The translations under genes and the position numbers were made by a program. Below are positions 1-5,440 of a stretch of 6,707 nucleotides of DNA, piece after piece. The notes under the pieces are model-generated. The model was not told the origin of the DNA, ran no database searches, and worked only from the letters and a program-made list of their open reading frames with translations. Position 1 is the first letter of the stretch. The number at the start of each line of letters is the position of its first letter. This DNA comes from Campylobacteraceae bacterium (lineage in GTDB: Bacteria; Campylobacterota; Campylobacteria; Campylobacterales; Sulfurovaceae), in assembly GCA_027056615.1 (NCBI GenBank), contig JALUKJ010000422.1:1-6707 (forward strand), given 5' to 3'.

Positions 1-129
1 CTCTAAGTGGAATTATATATATAAGTATCTTAAAAAATGTTAAAATATATTAGATTTTTTTAGAAAATATAAGATTTTCTGTAACAGTTACCTAACCCTC
101 TAGTGGTAAGAGGCGAAGCTATTTTTAAG

Positions 130-225
130 TTTTGTTTATTATATGGGGTCTGACACTTTTTCTTTTGTTTATTATATGGGGTCTGACACTTTTTCTTGAC
201 ACTTTTTCTTATGACACTTTTTCTT
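130..225. repeat. 33-bp tandem duplication plus extra GACACTTTTTCTT units
   Basis: Two perfect 33-bp copies lie head to tail at 130-162 and 163-195. Each contains the core TATGGGGTCTGACAC followed by TTTTTC. The 3' end of the unit, GACACTTTTTCTT, occurs four times in all: 152-164, 185-197, 198-210 and 213-225, at spacings of 33, 13 and 15 bp. This indicates stepwise slippage or recombination duplication. The GGGGTCTGACAC core reminds me of short dispersed sequences often seen beside REP-associated tyrosine transposases, but that link is recollection, not shown here; no transposase gene is in the window. Confidence 0.85.
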
Positions 226-247
226 TGCAAAATATCTATTTTTATAA

Positions 248-281
248 TTGGGGGTGGGGAATGTCAGCTAACATCTCCCAA
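248..281. other. G-rich imperfect hairpin
   Basis: A run of G residues (TTGGGGGTGGGGA, 248-260) is followed by ATGT (261-264), a 6-nt loop CAGCTA (265-270), ACAT (271-274) and CTCCCAA (275-281). GGGAATGT (257-264) pairs with ACATCTCCC (271-279) with one bulged C at 275. The G-run also allows an alternative outer pairing of TTGGG (248-252) with CCCAA (277-281). No U-tract follows, so it is a poor intrinsic terminator. It could be an RNA structure, a remnant of a repeat element, or chance. Confidence 0.35.
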
Positions 282-365
282 ATCATATATTATGGAAGAG
301 GATTGCGAGAAAATTTTTGTTCAAACTTTTTCCCTCTTTGCTCAATAGGGTATTATAGCTTAAAA

Positions 366-371
366 TATAAT
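366..371 (+). promoter_or_regulatory. possible -10 element for the peroxiredoxin gene
   Basis: TATAAT at 366-371 matches the sigma-70 -10 consensus and lies 88 bp before the ATG at 460. There is no convincing -35 hexamer at the usual spacing, which is normal for Campylobacterota promoters, where -35 is weak. A second candidate, TATTAT, lies at 351-356. In DNA this AT-rich such matches occur by chance, so the assignment is tentative. Confidence 0.25.
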
Positions 372-429
372 GTTATCAAATTTTAAATTTTTAACTCTTT
401 TTTATTTTGTTACGATAGAATTTTGTTTT

Positions 430-444
430 TAATAAAAATTATCA
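430..444. promoter_or_regulatory. weak PerR-box-like site before the peroxiredoxin gene
   Basis: TAATAAAAATTATCA agrees at 11 of 14 defined positions with the classical PerR box TTATAATnATTATAA, and it ends just before the Shine-Dalgarno AAGGA (448-452). Peroxiredoxin genes are typical PerR targets in Campylobacter, which makes the site plausible. It is much weaker than the box before the regulator gene, and AT-rich background makes an 11/14 match unremarkable. Confidence 0.25.
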
Positions 445-459
445 TTTAAGGAAAATATT

Positions 460-1056
460 ATGATTGTAACAAATAAAGCCCCAGACTTCACAGCAGCAGC
501 AGTACTTGCAGACGGACAAATCGTTGAAGACTTCAACTTAATGGAAAATTTAGGAGAAAAAGGTGCTGTTCTTTTCTTCTACCCACTAGACTTTACTTTT
601 GTATGTCCATCAGAGATTATCGCTTTTTCTCACAGAGCAAAAGAGTTTAGAGAAAGAGGTGTTAATGTTATTGGTGTATCTGTAGACAGTCAATTCTCAC
701 ACTTTGCATGGAGAGAGACTCCAGTTGAAAAAGGTGGAATTGGTAGAGTTGATTTCCCATTAGTAGCTGACCTTAGCAAACAGATTGCAAGAGACTATGA
801 TGTTCTTCTTAACGATGCTGTAGCACTTAGAGGCTCTTTCTTAATTGATGCAGACGGAACTGTAAGACATGCTGTAGTTAATGACCTTCCATTAGGAAGA
901 AACATTGATGAGATGTTAAGAATGGTTGACACTATGTTGTTTACAAACGAGCATGGTGAAGTTTGTCCTGCTGGTTGGCAAAAAGGTGACGAAGGTATGA
1001 AAGCAGACACCGAAGGTGTTGCTGAGTATCTTGCAAAACACGCTGACGAACTATAA
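460..1056 (+). CDS. ahpC: typical 2-Cys peroxiredoxin (AhpC/TSA family)
   Basis: This 198-residue cytoplasmic thiol peroxidase reduces hydrogen peroxide, alkyl hydroperoxides and peroxynitrite, and is recycled in this lineage mainly by thioredoxin. The peroxidatic Cys49 sits in the family motif FTFVCPSE, with Pro42 and Thr46 of the active-site loop before it. The resolving Cys169 lies in HGEVCPAGW, so both catalytic cysteines of the typical 2-Cys class are present. VEKGGIG (about 89-95) is the GG(L/I)G loop linked with sensitivity to over-oxidation; the C-terminal helix has YLAKH rather than a YF motif. Length and sequence closely resemble Helicobacter pylori TsaA (198 aa) as I remember it. 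ATG 460 has a good Shine-Dalgarno (AAGGA, 448-452, 7-nt spacing). No signal peptide. The gene is less AT-rich than the right half of the window, as expected for a highly expressed core gene. The symbol tsaA would be equally valid. Confidence 0.97.
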   Translation: MIVTNKAPDFTAAAVLADGQIVEDFNLMENLGEKGAVLFFYPLDFTFVCPSEIIAFSHRAKEFRERGVNVIGVSVDSQFSHFAWRETPVEKGGIGRVDFPLVADLSKQIARDYDVLLNDAVALRGSFLIDADGTVRHAVVNDLPLGRNIDEMLRMVDTMLFTNEHGEVCPAGWQKGDEGMKADTEGVAEYLAKHADEL

Positions 1057-1073
1057 TCTAAAAATTATTTTCA

Positions 1074-1096
1074 GGGGAGACCTTTGTGTCTACCCC
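1074..1096 (+). terminator. candidate terminator hairpin after the peroxiredoxin gene
   Basis: GGGGAGAC (1074-1081) pairs with GTCTACCCC (1088-1096) around a 6-nt loop, with one bulged A at 1092, 18 bp after the stop codon. The stem is strong for such an AT-rich region. The 3' side continues GAATGTTTCTC, which is not a clean U-tract, so termination may be partial. Its position between two separately promoted genes supports a terminator or an mRNA 3'-end structure. Confidence 0.5.
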
Positions 1097-1120
1097 GAAT
1101 GTTTCTCTAAGTATTATAGA

Positions 1121-1135
1121 TTATAATAATTATAT
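1121..1135. promoter_or_regulatory. near-consensus PerR box overlapping a -10 element
   Basis: TTATAATAATTATAT matches the classical PerR operator TTATAATnATTATAA at 13 of 14 defined positions. The arms TATAAT (1122-1127) and ATTATA (1129-1134) are perfectly inverted around one central base. TATAAT is also a consensus -10 hexamer, so a bound repressor would block RNA polymerase. The site lies 28 bp before the ATG of a PerR-like gene, which predicts autoregulation, as reported for PerR in Campylobacter jejuni. Background AT richness is the main caution. Confidence 0.6.
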
Positions 1136-1163
1136 AAGCATTTATAAACTTTAAGGCAAAATC

Positions 1164-1568
1164 ATGATACAAAACTACATTTCACTACTACAAGAGAATG
1201 ATTTAAAAGCCACCATACAGCGTACCTCCATCTTAAGAGCCATTGACCAAGCAGGGCATAGTAACATTGATGAAATCTATGAAGAGGTCAAAGAACTACA
1301 CCCTACTCTCTCACTAGCTACCATCTACAAAAACATTATCTTAATGCAAGAGAACAATGTGATTGTTGAAGTCCCTATGAATGGGCAAAAGTCAAAATAT
1401 GAGTTGACAAAAGAGGAACACATGCACCTCATTTGCCAAGTATGTGGCAAGATTCAAGACACAGAGATTAGACCTGAAACAAAAGAGGCTCTATTGGTTG
1501 AAAACTTTCAACTTAGCTCATCTAAAATCAATCTCTATGGAGTCTGTCAATCGTGCCAAGAGAGATAA
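1164..1568 (+). CDS. perR: PerR-type Fur-family peroxide/metal-responsive repressor
   Basis: A 134-residue Fur-superfamily regulator. Residues 1-80 form the winged helix; the recognition-helix region is LSLATIYKNI (about 49-58). The C-terminal dimerisation domain carries two CxxC pairs, Cys91/Cys94 (CQVCGK) and Cys128/Cys131 (CQSC), which form the structural zinc site. The sensing-metal ligands line up with Bacillus PerR: His32 (AGHSNIDEIY), Glu80 in place of Asp85, His86 and His88 (EEHMHL), and Asp99 (CGKIQD). Asp at this last position is typical of PerR, while Fur usually has Glu, so a peroxide sensor using Fe/Mn and metal-catalysed His oxidation is favoured over an iron-only Fur. The neighbouring peroxiredoxin gene and the PerR-like operator at 1121-1135 agree. 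ATG 1164 has AAGG at 1153-1156. Its last codons overlap the next gene. Iron-type Fur remains a less likely alternative. Confidence 0.88.
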   Translation: MIQNYISLLQENDLKATIQRTSILRAIDQAGHSNIDEIYEEVKELHPTLSLATIYKNIILMQENNVIVEVPMNGQKSKYELTKEEHMHLICQVCGKIQDTEIRPETKEALLVENFQLSSSKINLYGVCQSCQER

Positions 1569-2239
1569 AACAAAACGCTCTTTTTATTGCCGACACTCAC
1601 TACCCACACCACGGCGATGAATTCTTAAAACTTTTACAAAAGTTAAAAACAAAAGAGATTACCCCTCCACAACTCTTTCTTATGGGTGATATATTTGACC
1701 TACTCTTTGGTCACAACAGCTACATTCAAAACTTCTCTAAAGAGGCTATAACCCTACTTCAAGAACTCTCAAAAGAGTTAGAGCTTATCTACCTAGAGGG
1801 AAACCATGACTTTTGTTTAAAAGAAGTTTTCCCAAATATAAAAGTCTATTCACGAGATGAACAACCCTTACATTTTAAGCTAAATCAACAAGATGTTTAT
1901 CTTAGTCATGGTGATAAGTATGAGACCAACTTTGGCTATAATTTTTACAGTAAAATTTTACGTCATAAAATTACATTGACTCTATTAAAAACTTTTGAAA
2001 AACAGATAATAGATGACCGAATGGCAAAGTTAAGAGTCAAAAAAATCTGTAAACCTTTTGTCAACTATAAAAAGAGGTTTGAGAAGATACTAGCTCACTA
2101 CCCTAAAGAGTCTCTTATTATAGAGGGGCATTTTCATCAAGGCTTAGTTCATAAAAACTATATCTCTCTTCCCTCTTTGGCTTGTCAAGGGAAAGTTGCT
2201 GTGGTTAAGGGTGAGGGGTTGGAGTTTATAACCCTATAA
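1553..2239 (+). CDS. LpxH-like metallophosphoesterase (putative UDP-2,3-diacylglucosamine diphosphatase)
   Basis: A 228-residue calcineurin-like phosphoesterase with the full set of metal-binding motifs: DTH (Asp14, His16), GDIFD (Asp46), GNHD (Asn84, His85), SHGD (His119) and GHFH (His193, His195). The GDIFD and GNHDF spellings, followed by a HGDKYETNFGYNFYSK segment and an Arg-His pair, resemble the LpxH family, which cleaves UDP-2,3-diacylglucosamine to lipid X and UMP in lipid A synthesis at the inner face of the membrane. Low similarity in the lid region means a different phosphodiester substrate is possible. The start is GTG at 1553, with GGAG at 1539-1542; it overlaps the perR-like gene by 16 bp, so translation is probably coupled and the gene shares the regulator's transcript. 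There is no better in-frame start before the first metal motif. The stop codon overlaps the convergent WYL gene by 6 bp. Confidence 0.82.
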   Translation: MPREIKQNALFIADTHYPHHGDEFLKLLQKLKTKEITPPQLFLMGDIFDLLFGHNSYIQNFSKEAITLLQELSKELELIYLEGNHDFCLKEVFPNIKVYSRDEQPLHFKLNQQDVYLSHGDKYETNFGYNFYSKILRHKITLTLLKTFEKQIIDDRMAKLRVKKICKPFVNYKKRFEKILAHYPKESLIIEGHFHQGLVHKNYISLPSLACQGKVAVVKGEGLEFITL

Positions 2240-2264
2240 CAAATACCCCCTCAACTCCCCCTCA
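2212..2264. other. GC-rich inverted repeat at the convergent gene junction
   Basis: TGAGGGG (2212-2218) is complementary to CCCCTCA at 2258-2264 and also at 2247-2253; the latter two lie inside a 9-bp direct repeat, CCCCCTCAA at 2246-2254 and 2257-2265. The structure spans the 6-bp overlap of two convergent genes (2234-2239), where transcripts from both sides must end. The loops are long and no U-tract follows on either strand, so a role as bidirectional terminator is only a possibility. Most of it is coding sequence. Confidence 0.25.
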
Positions 2265-3187
2265 ATCTTCTCTTTCAAGCTCAAAGGCTCAACAACTTTC
2301 ACATAAGGCAACCACTTTTTAATCAGCTCTTCTATCTCAATCTCTTGTGTAACTTGATAAGAAATCAATAAATTTCCATTCTCTTTTGTTTCTAAAACCT
2401 GCTGAGAACTCAAAAACTTTTTTGATTGAAAATAGAAAGCCTTCGATACATCTACTTCTAAGACCACCTCTATAAGGTATTTTCTAAATCCTTCTCTGTA
2501 GTGTGCAAAAGGGGTCTGCATATATTTTATAAAATCTTCTATTTCACGGTTTTTATGAAAAGTTTTTGAACTCTCTTTTATCTCTTTTATTTTAGAAATT
2601 CTATAGAGTGAAAAAGAGAAATTATAAGCCTCTACTTCACAAGCTAAGTAAAAATTTTCATTCATAAAGACTATTTTATAAGGTTTTACCTCATACTCTT
2701 CAACTCTATCTTTTACCATATAGTTTATGCTTATGTACTTTTGATGATAGATGGCTTTTTCAAGCTCTTTCATCATAGTGTAGTTATCTTTTTTAGACTC
2801 AAATGGTTTTGTTTTAAACTCATAAAGTTTTTTTGTCTCTTTTAATTTATGCTCTATAATAGACTTTGTTGAAGTATCTATATCAAGACTTTTAAAAAGG
2901 TCACTTCGTTGAGCTATACTAAATGTTTGCACTAAAAGTGACAGATTTCTCTCATCTAAAAATTGGTCAAAAGCTTTTTTAGTAATGGCTTTATAGCACC
3001 CTTTCTCTCCACGAATCAACTCAAAGGAGTTAGGAAAAACCTCTTTTATAACATCTAAATCTCGTCTAATTGTCTTTTCACTTTTGCTTTCCCATAAAAT
3101 ATCATTTTTTAAGCTCTCTATACAGACTTTTTGACCGTTATTGAAGCGTTTTAGGAGTTCTAGGACTCTTAGGGTTTGATTTGTCAT
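2234..3187 (-). CDS. WYL-domain transcriptional regulator with N-terminal HTH
   Basis: A 317-residue regulator with the three-part layout of this family. Residues 1-65 form a winged helix with recognition helix SEKTIRRDLDVI. About 138-205 is a WYL domain, with FYL (179-181) in place of the name-giving tripeptide and YRISKI (195-200) as its second signature. About 232-317 is a WCX extension ending in WLPYVKVVEPLSLKEKIEGE. WYL proteins sense a ligand, often a nucleotide or nucleic acid, and repress or activate neighbouring genes; CapW and BrxR do this for phage-defence operons. The start is set at ATG 3187 because it overlaps the previous stop as ATGA (3184-3187), with AGAGAAGA upstream; a longer frame from TTG 3229 adds 14 residues that do not fit the fold. 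As last gene of the operon it probably gives feedback control. Ligand and operator are unknown. Confidence 0.88.
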   Translation of the reverse strand: MTNQTLRVLELLKRFNNGQKVCIESLKNDILWESKSEKTIRRDLDVIKEVFPNSFELIRGEKGCYKAITKKAFDQFLDERNLSLLVQTFSIAQRSDLFKSLDIDTSTKSIIEHKLKETKKLYEFKTKPFESKKDNYTMMKELEKAIYHQKYISINYMVKDRVEEYEVKPYKIVFMNENFYLACEVEAYNFSFSLYRISKIKEIKESSKTFHKNREIEDFIKYMQTPFAHYREGFRKYLIEVVLEVDVSKAFYFQSKKFLSSQQVLETKENGNLLISYQVTQEIEIEELIKKWLPYVKVVEPLSLKEKIEGELRGYLL

Positions 3188-4770
3188 TGTTCTATCTTCT
3201 CTAAAATAGTTTGGAGCATTTTGAACCAAATTAGAATATTATCTTCTGTAATCTTTTCTACTGAACCTTGTTTAGGATGAATTGTATTATTTCTAATTTT
3301 AATTATTTCCTGTAAACTATTATGAATATTCAAATCTCCTAAAAATAATTTTTCATCTAAAATTGTCCGAATTTTATTTTCTGTTGAATCATTTGTATTT
3401 CCATAGTTAGAGCTTATTTTATCATTTGAATTTTTCCAATAAGCATATCGTTTTCCATCTTCCCACTTCTCTTCTGTATAGATATTGGTAATTATTTCTA
3501 TACTTTTTACTATTGCAAACATAGCATAATTAAACCTATTTTCCATATCCGTATCTAATAATTCAAATATAGATTTAACTTCAAGTTGAATCTCATTGGG
3601 CAAATGAAGCTCTAAAACTTTTTTTTGTATCTCCCAAACCTCTTTCAAATACTTTTTATCTAATCCCTTATCCACTAATTTTTTTAATTTATCAAAATTA
3701 TCTTTAGTACTAATACTAACATCATGTGGGTGTTCTTTTTTGATATATCCTAAAATCCCATGTTCATAAAGGCTCTCTAAAATCGTACTTTTCCCAGTAG
3801 CTGTAAGCATAATAATCTGTATAGCAGGATTAATGTTTTTTATTGCTTTTACTATTTCTATACCTGTGAGCTTAGTTATTTCTTTTTGACTATGGTCACT
3901 TTTACTTAATCGTAAATCTAATATAACTAAATCAGGCTCATACTCTTCACATTTCTTTTTTGCTTTTGACTTAATAATATATTTATAAGAGTCTTTAAAA
4001 TCATGTTTAAAAGTTTTAAACTCAATATTTTGATTTTTAGAAAAGTACTGTTTTAAAATATCACTCCAACCTTTAGCCCACTCATCATCTATATAAAGGA
4101 CTTTTCCACTCTTTTCAGGAGGTCTTGGAACAAATTGAATACCATTTTTTTTCTCTATCTCTATAGGATTTTTAGCTAAAAGATATTTAAAATAAAGCAT
4201 TGACGCTATCTTCTCTCTATTTTTGATAATCGCTTCACTATCTACTTTTAAAAACTTTGCCCATCTGTAGATTGCCCACTCATTAGAAATATCATGATGG
4301 CTTAGGTAGTCTTTTGGTGGTTCTACCTCTATAAGATTTAAAAACTCATCTTCATATAACTCCTCTTTAAAAGGTTTTATCTCCAATGTGTCAATTTTTT
4401 TTACTGCTTCTATACTATTTTTTGCTATAAAAATATTTTTAGTAAACAGTACTCTACCCATAGAACTTAGTCTGTTTAAAAGAGAACTATCTAAATCACT
4501 AAGTAATACAATCGGAAGCAGTCGTTTAACTCCTAACTCTTGACTAAGGCGTATATGATAAACTAACCGTAATCCATAGAGTTCTAAATAGTTAGATGAA
4601 AGATTATCTTTTATGTAGATAATTTGAGGGTTTAACTTTTTTATTTGAGGAATTATATCATGGGTAATATACTCATCTATATCTACACCTGTAGGTTTAA
4701 AAGCTATAGTTTTTGCAAATTGATTTTTAAAAGGAACATTATTGTTATGAATTAGTAGACTATTTTTCAT
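3184..4770 (-). CDS. receiver-domain protein with a C-terminal HEPN-like (putative RNase) domain
   Basis: A 528-residue protein, apparently three-part. Residues 1-100 look like a degenerate receiver: a hydrophobic first strand SLLIHNN lacking the acidic pair, IIYIKDN at the phospho-site and PIVLLSD later. About 222-350 is a complete response-regulator receiver: acidic pair Asp228/Asp229 (YIDDE), phospho-acceptor Asp285 (VILDLRL), switch Thr323 (IIMLTAT) and conserved Lys344/345 (GYIKKE). About 385-528 is predicted helical and carries KIRNNTIHP (Arg493-x4-His498), the R-x4-6-H signature of HEPN domains, many of which are ribonucleases in toxin and defence systems. There is no DNA-binding domain. 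ATG 4770 is preferred over ATG 4800 because a strong AAGGAG (4786-4781) lies 10 nt before it; this gives an 11-bp overlap with the upstream gene. Phosphorylation-controlled RNA cleavage is an inference; a non-catalytic HEPN scaffold is possible. Confidence 0.8.
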   Translation of the reverse strand: MKNSLLIHNNNVPFKNQFAKTIAFKPTGVDIDEYITHDIIPQIKKLNPQIIYIKDNLSSNYLELYGLRLVYHIRLSQELGVKRLLPIVLLSDLDSSLLNRLSSMGRVLFTKNIFIAKNSIEAVKKIDTLEIKPFKEELYEDEFLNLIEVEPPKDYLSHHDISNEWAIYRWAKFLKVDSEAIIKNREKIASMLYFKYLLAKNPIEIEKKNGIQFVPRPPEKSGKVLYIDDEWAKGWSDILKQYFSKNQNIEFKTFKHDFKDSYKYIIKSKAKKKCEEYEPDLVILDLRLSKSDHSQKEITKLTGIEIVKAIKNINPAIQIIMLTATGKSTILESLYEHGILGYIKKEHPHDVSISTKDNFDKLKKLVDKGLDKKYLKEVWEIQKKVLELHLPNEIQLEVKSIFELLDTDMENRFNYAMFAIVKSIEIITNIYTEEKWEDGKRYAYWKNSNDKISSNYGNTNDSTENKIRTILDEKLFLGDLNIHNSLQEIIKIRNNTIHPKQGSVEKITEDNILIWFKMLQTILEKIEQ

Positions 4771-5440
4771 AAGTAAGACTCTCCTTAATATATAGTGCAA
4801 TACTCAATGCAATTTTTTCAACTTCTGAAAGGTAAAGCCACCCATTCTCTATAGTTGGTTTATAGTATTGAACTTTAAGGCTCTCTAAAAGATGAAACTC
4901 TGTATGGTTTACAAATTCATCATATAAAATATCCTCTTCATCTTTATGTGTTTCAATAAAAATATTTATCTTCTCCATACAGTTTAAAACAATATCAAGT
5001 TTCCATCTTTGACCATAACTCAACATTAAAAGCCCAATATTCCCACTTTTTCTATAGTTTTCCAAAAACATCTTTAAATTTTGACTATACAAATCTTTAG
5101 AGTTAAGTTCCAATTTTTTAAAACTTTTCTCCTCTTCATAATAGTTCGCTGTAATTCCACCAGAGAAAAGAACCAAAGGTATGGCTCTATTTTTACATTC
5201 ATTCTCTATACCATAAAGAACTTCTTGTGTATCTCCATTAAAAGCCGACTTATGTACGATAACCATAGCATAATCATCAAAATCAAAATCTCTATTTTGA
5301 AATGATTCATAAACCTCATCATACGCTTTACCTATTTTATTGTCTAAAATATCACGATACTCATTTAAATCAATATTGGTATGATTCATAAAGAGTTGCT
5401 GTCGTGATTGTCTATCTTCTATGAGTAAAATCTTTTTCAT
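4760..5440 (-). CDS. small degenerate receiver-like protein of unknown function
   Basis: A 226-residue protein. The first 120 residues follow a receiver-like plan: strand one KILLIEDR with acidic Glu8/Asp9, a third strand YAMVIVHKS with His63 where the phosphorylated Asp belongs, and a fourth strand IPLVLFSGG with Ser93 at the Thr/Ser switch position. It would therefore not be phosphorylated in the normal way and may bind a partner as a pseudo-receiver. Residues about 125-226 are helical with no family I recognise (landmarks LMLSYGQRWKLD and ENGWLYLSEVEK). ATG 5440 overlaps the preceding stop as ATGA (5437-5440), with AAGG at 5455-5452 for ribosome binding. The next gene starts before this one stops. 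The first-strand layout MKKILLI resembles MKNSLLI of the downstream protein, so the two N-termini could be related. Soluble, no signal peptide. Confidence 0.72.
   Translation of the reverse strand: MKKILLIEDRQSRQQLFMNHTNIDLNEYRDILDNKIGKAYDEVYESFQNRDFDFDDYAMVIVHKSAFNGDTQEVLYGIENECKNRAIPLVLFSGGITANYYEEEKSFKKLELNSKDLYSQNLKMFLENYRKSGNIGLLMLSYGQRWKLDIVLNCMEKINIFIETHKDEEDILYDEFVNHTEFHLLESLKVQYYKPTIENGWLYLSEVEKIALSIALYIKESLTYEK

Larger units (their letters stand above)
1..459. other. AT-rich intergenic region upstream of the peroxiredoxin gene, no credible gene
   Basis: This 459-bp stretch holds no coding region I can support. From left to right it contains a 7-bp perfect inverted repeat (AGAAAAT at 62-68, ATTTTCT at 74-80), a small stem (CCTCT 97-101, AGAGG 109-113), a tandem repeat cluster (130-225), a G-rich hairpin (about 248-281), and a very AT-rich promoter-like segment leading to a Shine-Dalgarno. 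A 84-codon open frame at 132-386 only translates the tandem repeat and random AT-rich sequence. The region looks like the debris of a small repeat or mobile element next to the regulatory region of the downstream gene. Nothing here resembles a tRNA or rRNA to me. Confidence 0.7.

Noticed and set aside
91..120. CCTCT/AGAGG stem region that superficially resembles part of a structural RNA
   Set aside because: No tRNA cloverleaf or rRNA segment can be built around it; the stem is only 5 bp and no U-tract follows.
130..225. Regularly spaced repeats as a possible CRISPR array
   Set aside because: The two full copies are directly abutting with no unique spacers, and the partial copies are irregularly spaced.
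132..386. Open frame of 84 codons on the + strand
   Set aside because: Its first third is a translation of the DNA tandem repeat (FIIWGLTLFL twice), it has no ribosome binding site, and the remainder resembles no protein.
795..1010. Open frame of 71 codons on the - strand
   Set aside because: It lies wholly inside the peroxiredoxin gene, antisense, with no protein features or start signal.
3780..3804. ATGKST in the receiver-HEPN protein as a possible P-loop
   Set aside because: It lies directly after the receiver switch Thr323, with no GxxxxGK[ST] spacing and no Walker B. It is part of the receiver's beta4-alpha4 loop.
5081..5305. Open frame of 74 codons on the + strand
   Set aside because: It lies antisense inside the 226-aa gene of the operon, and its composition is that of AT-rich shadow sequence.
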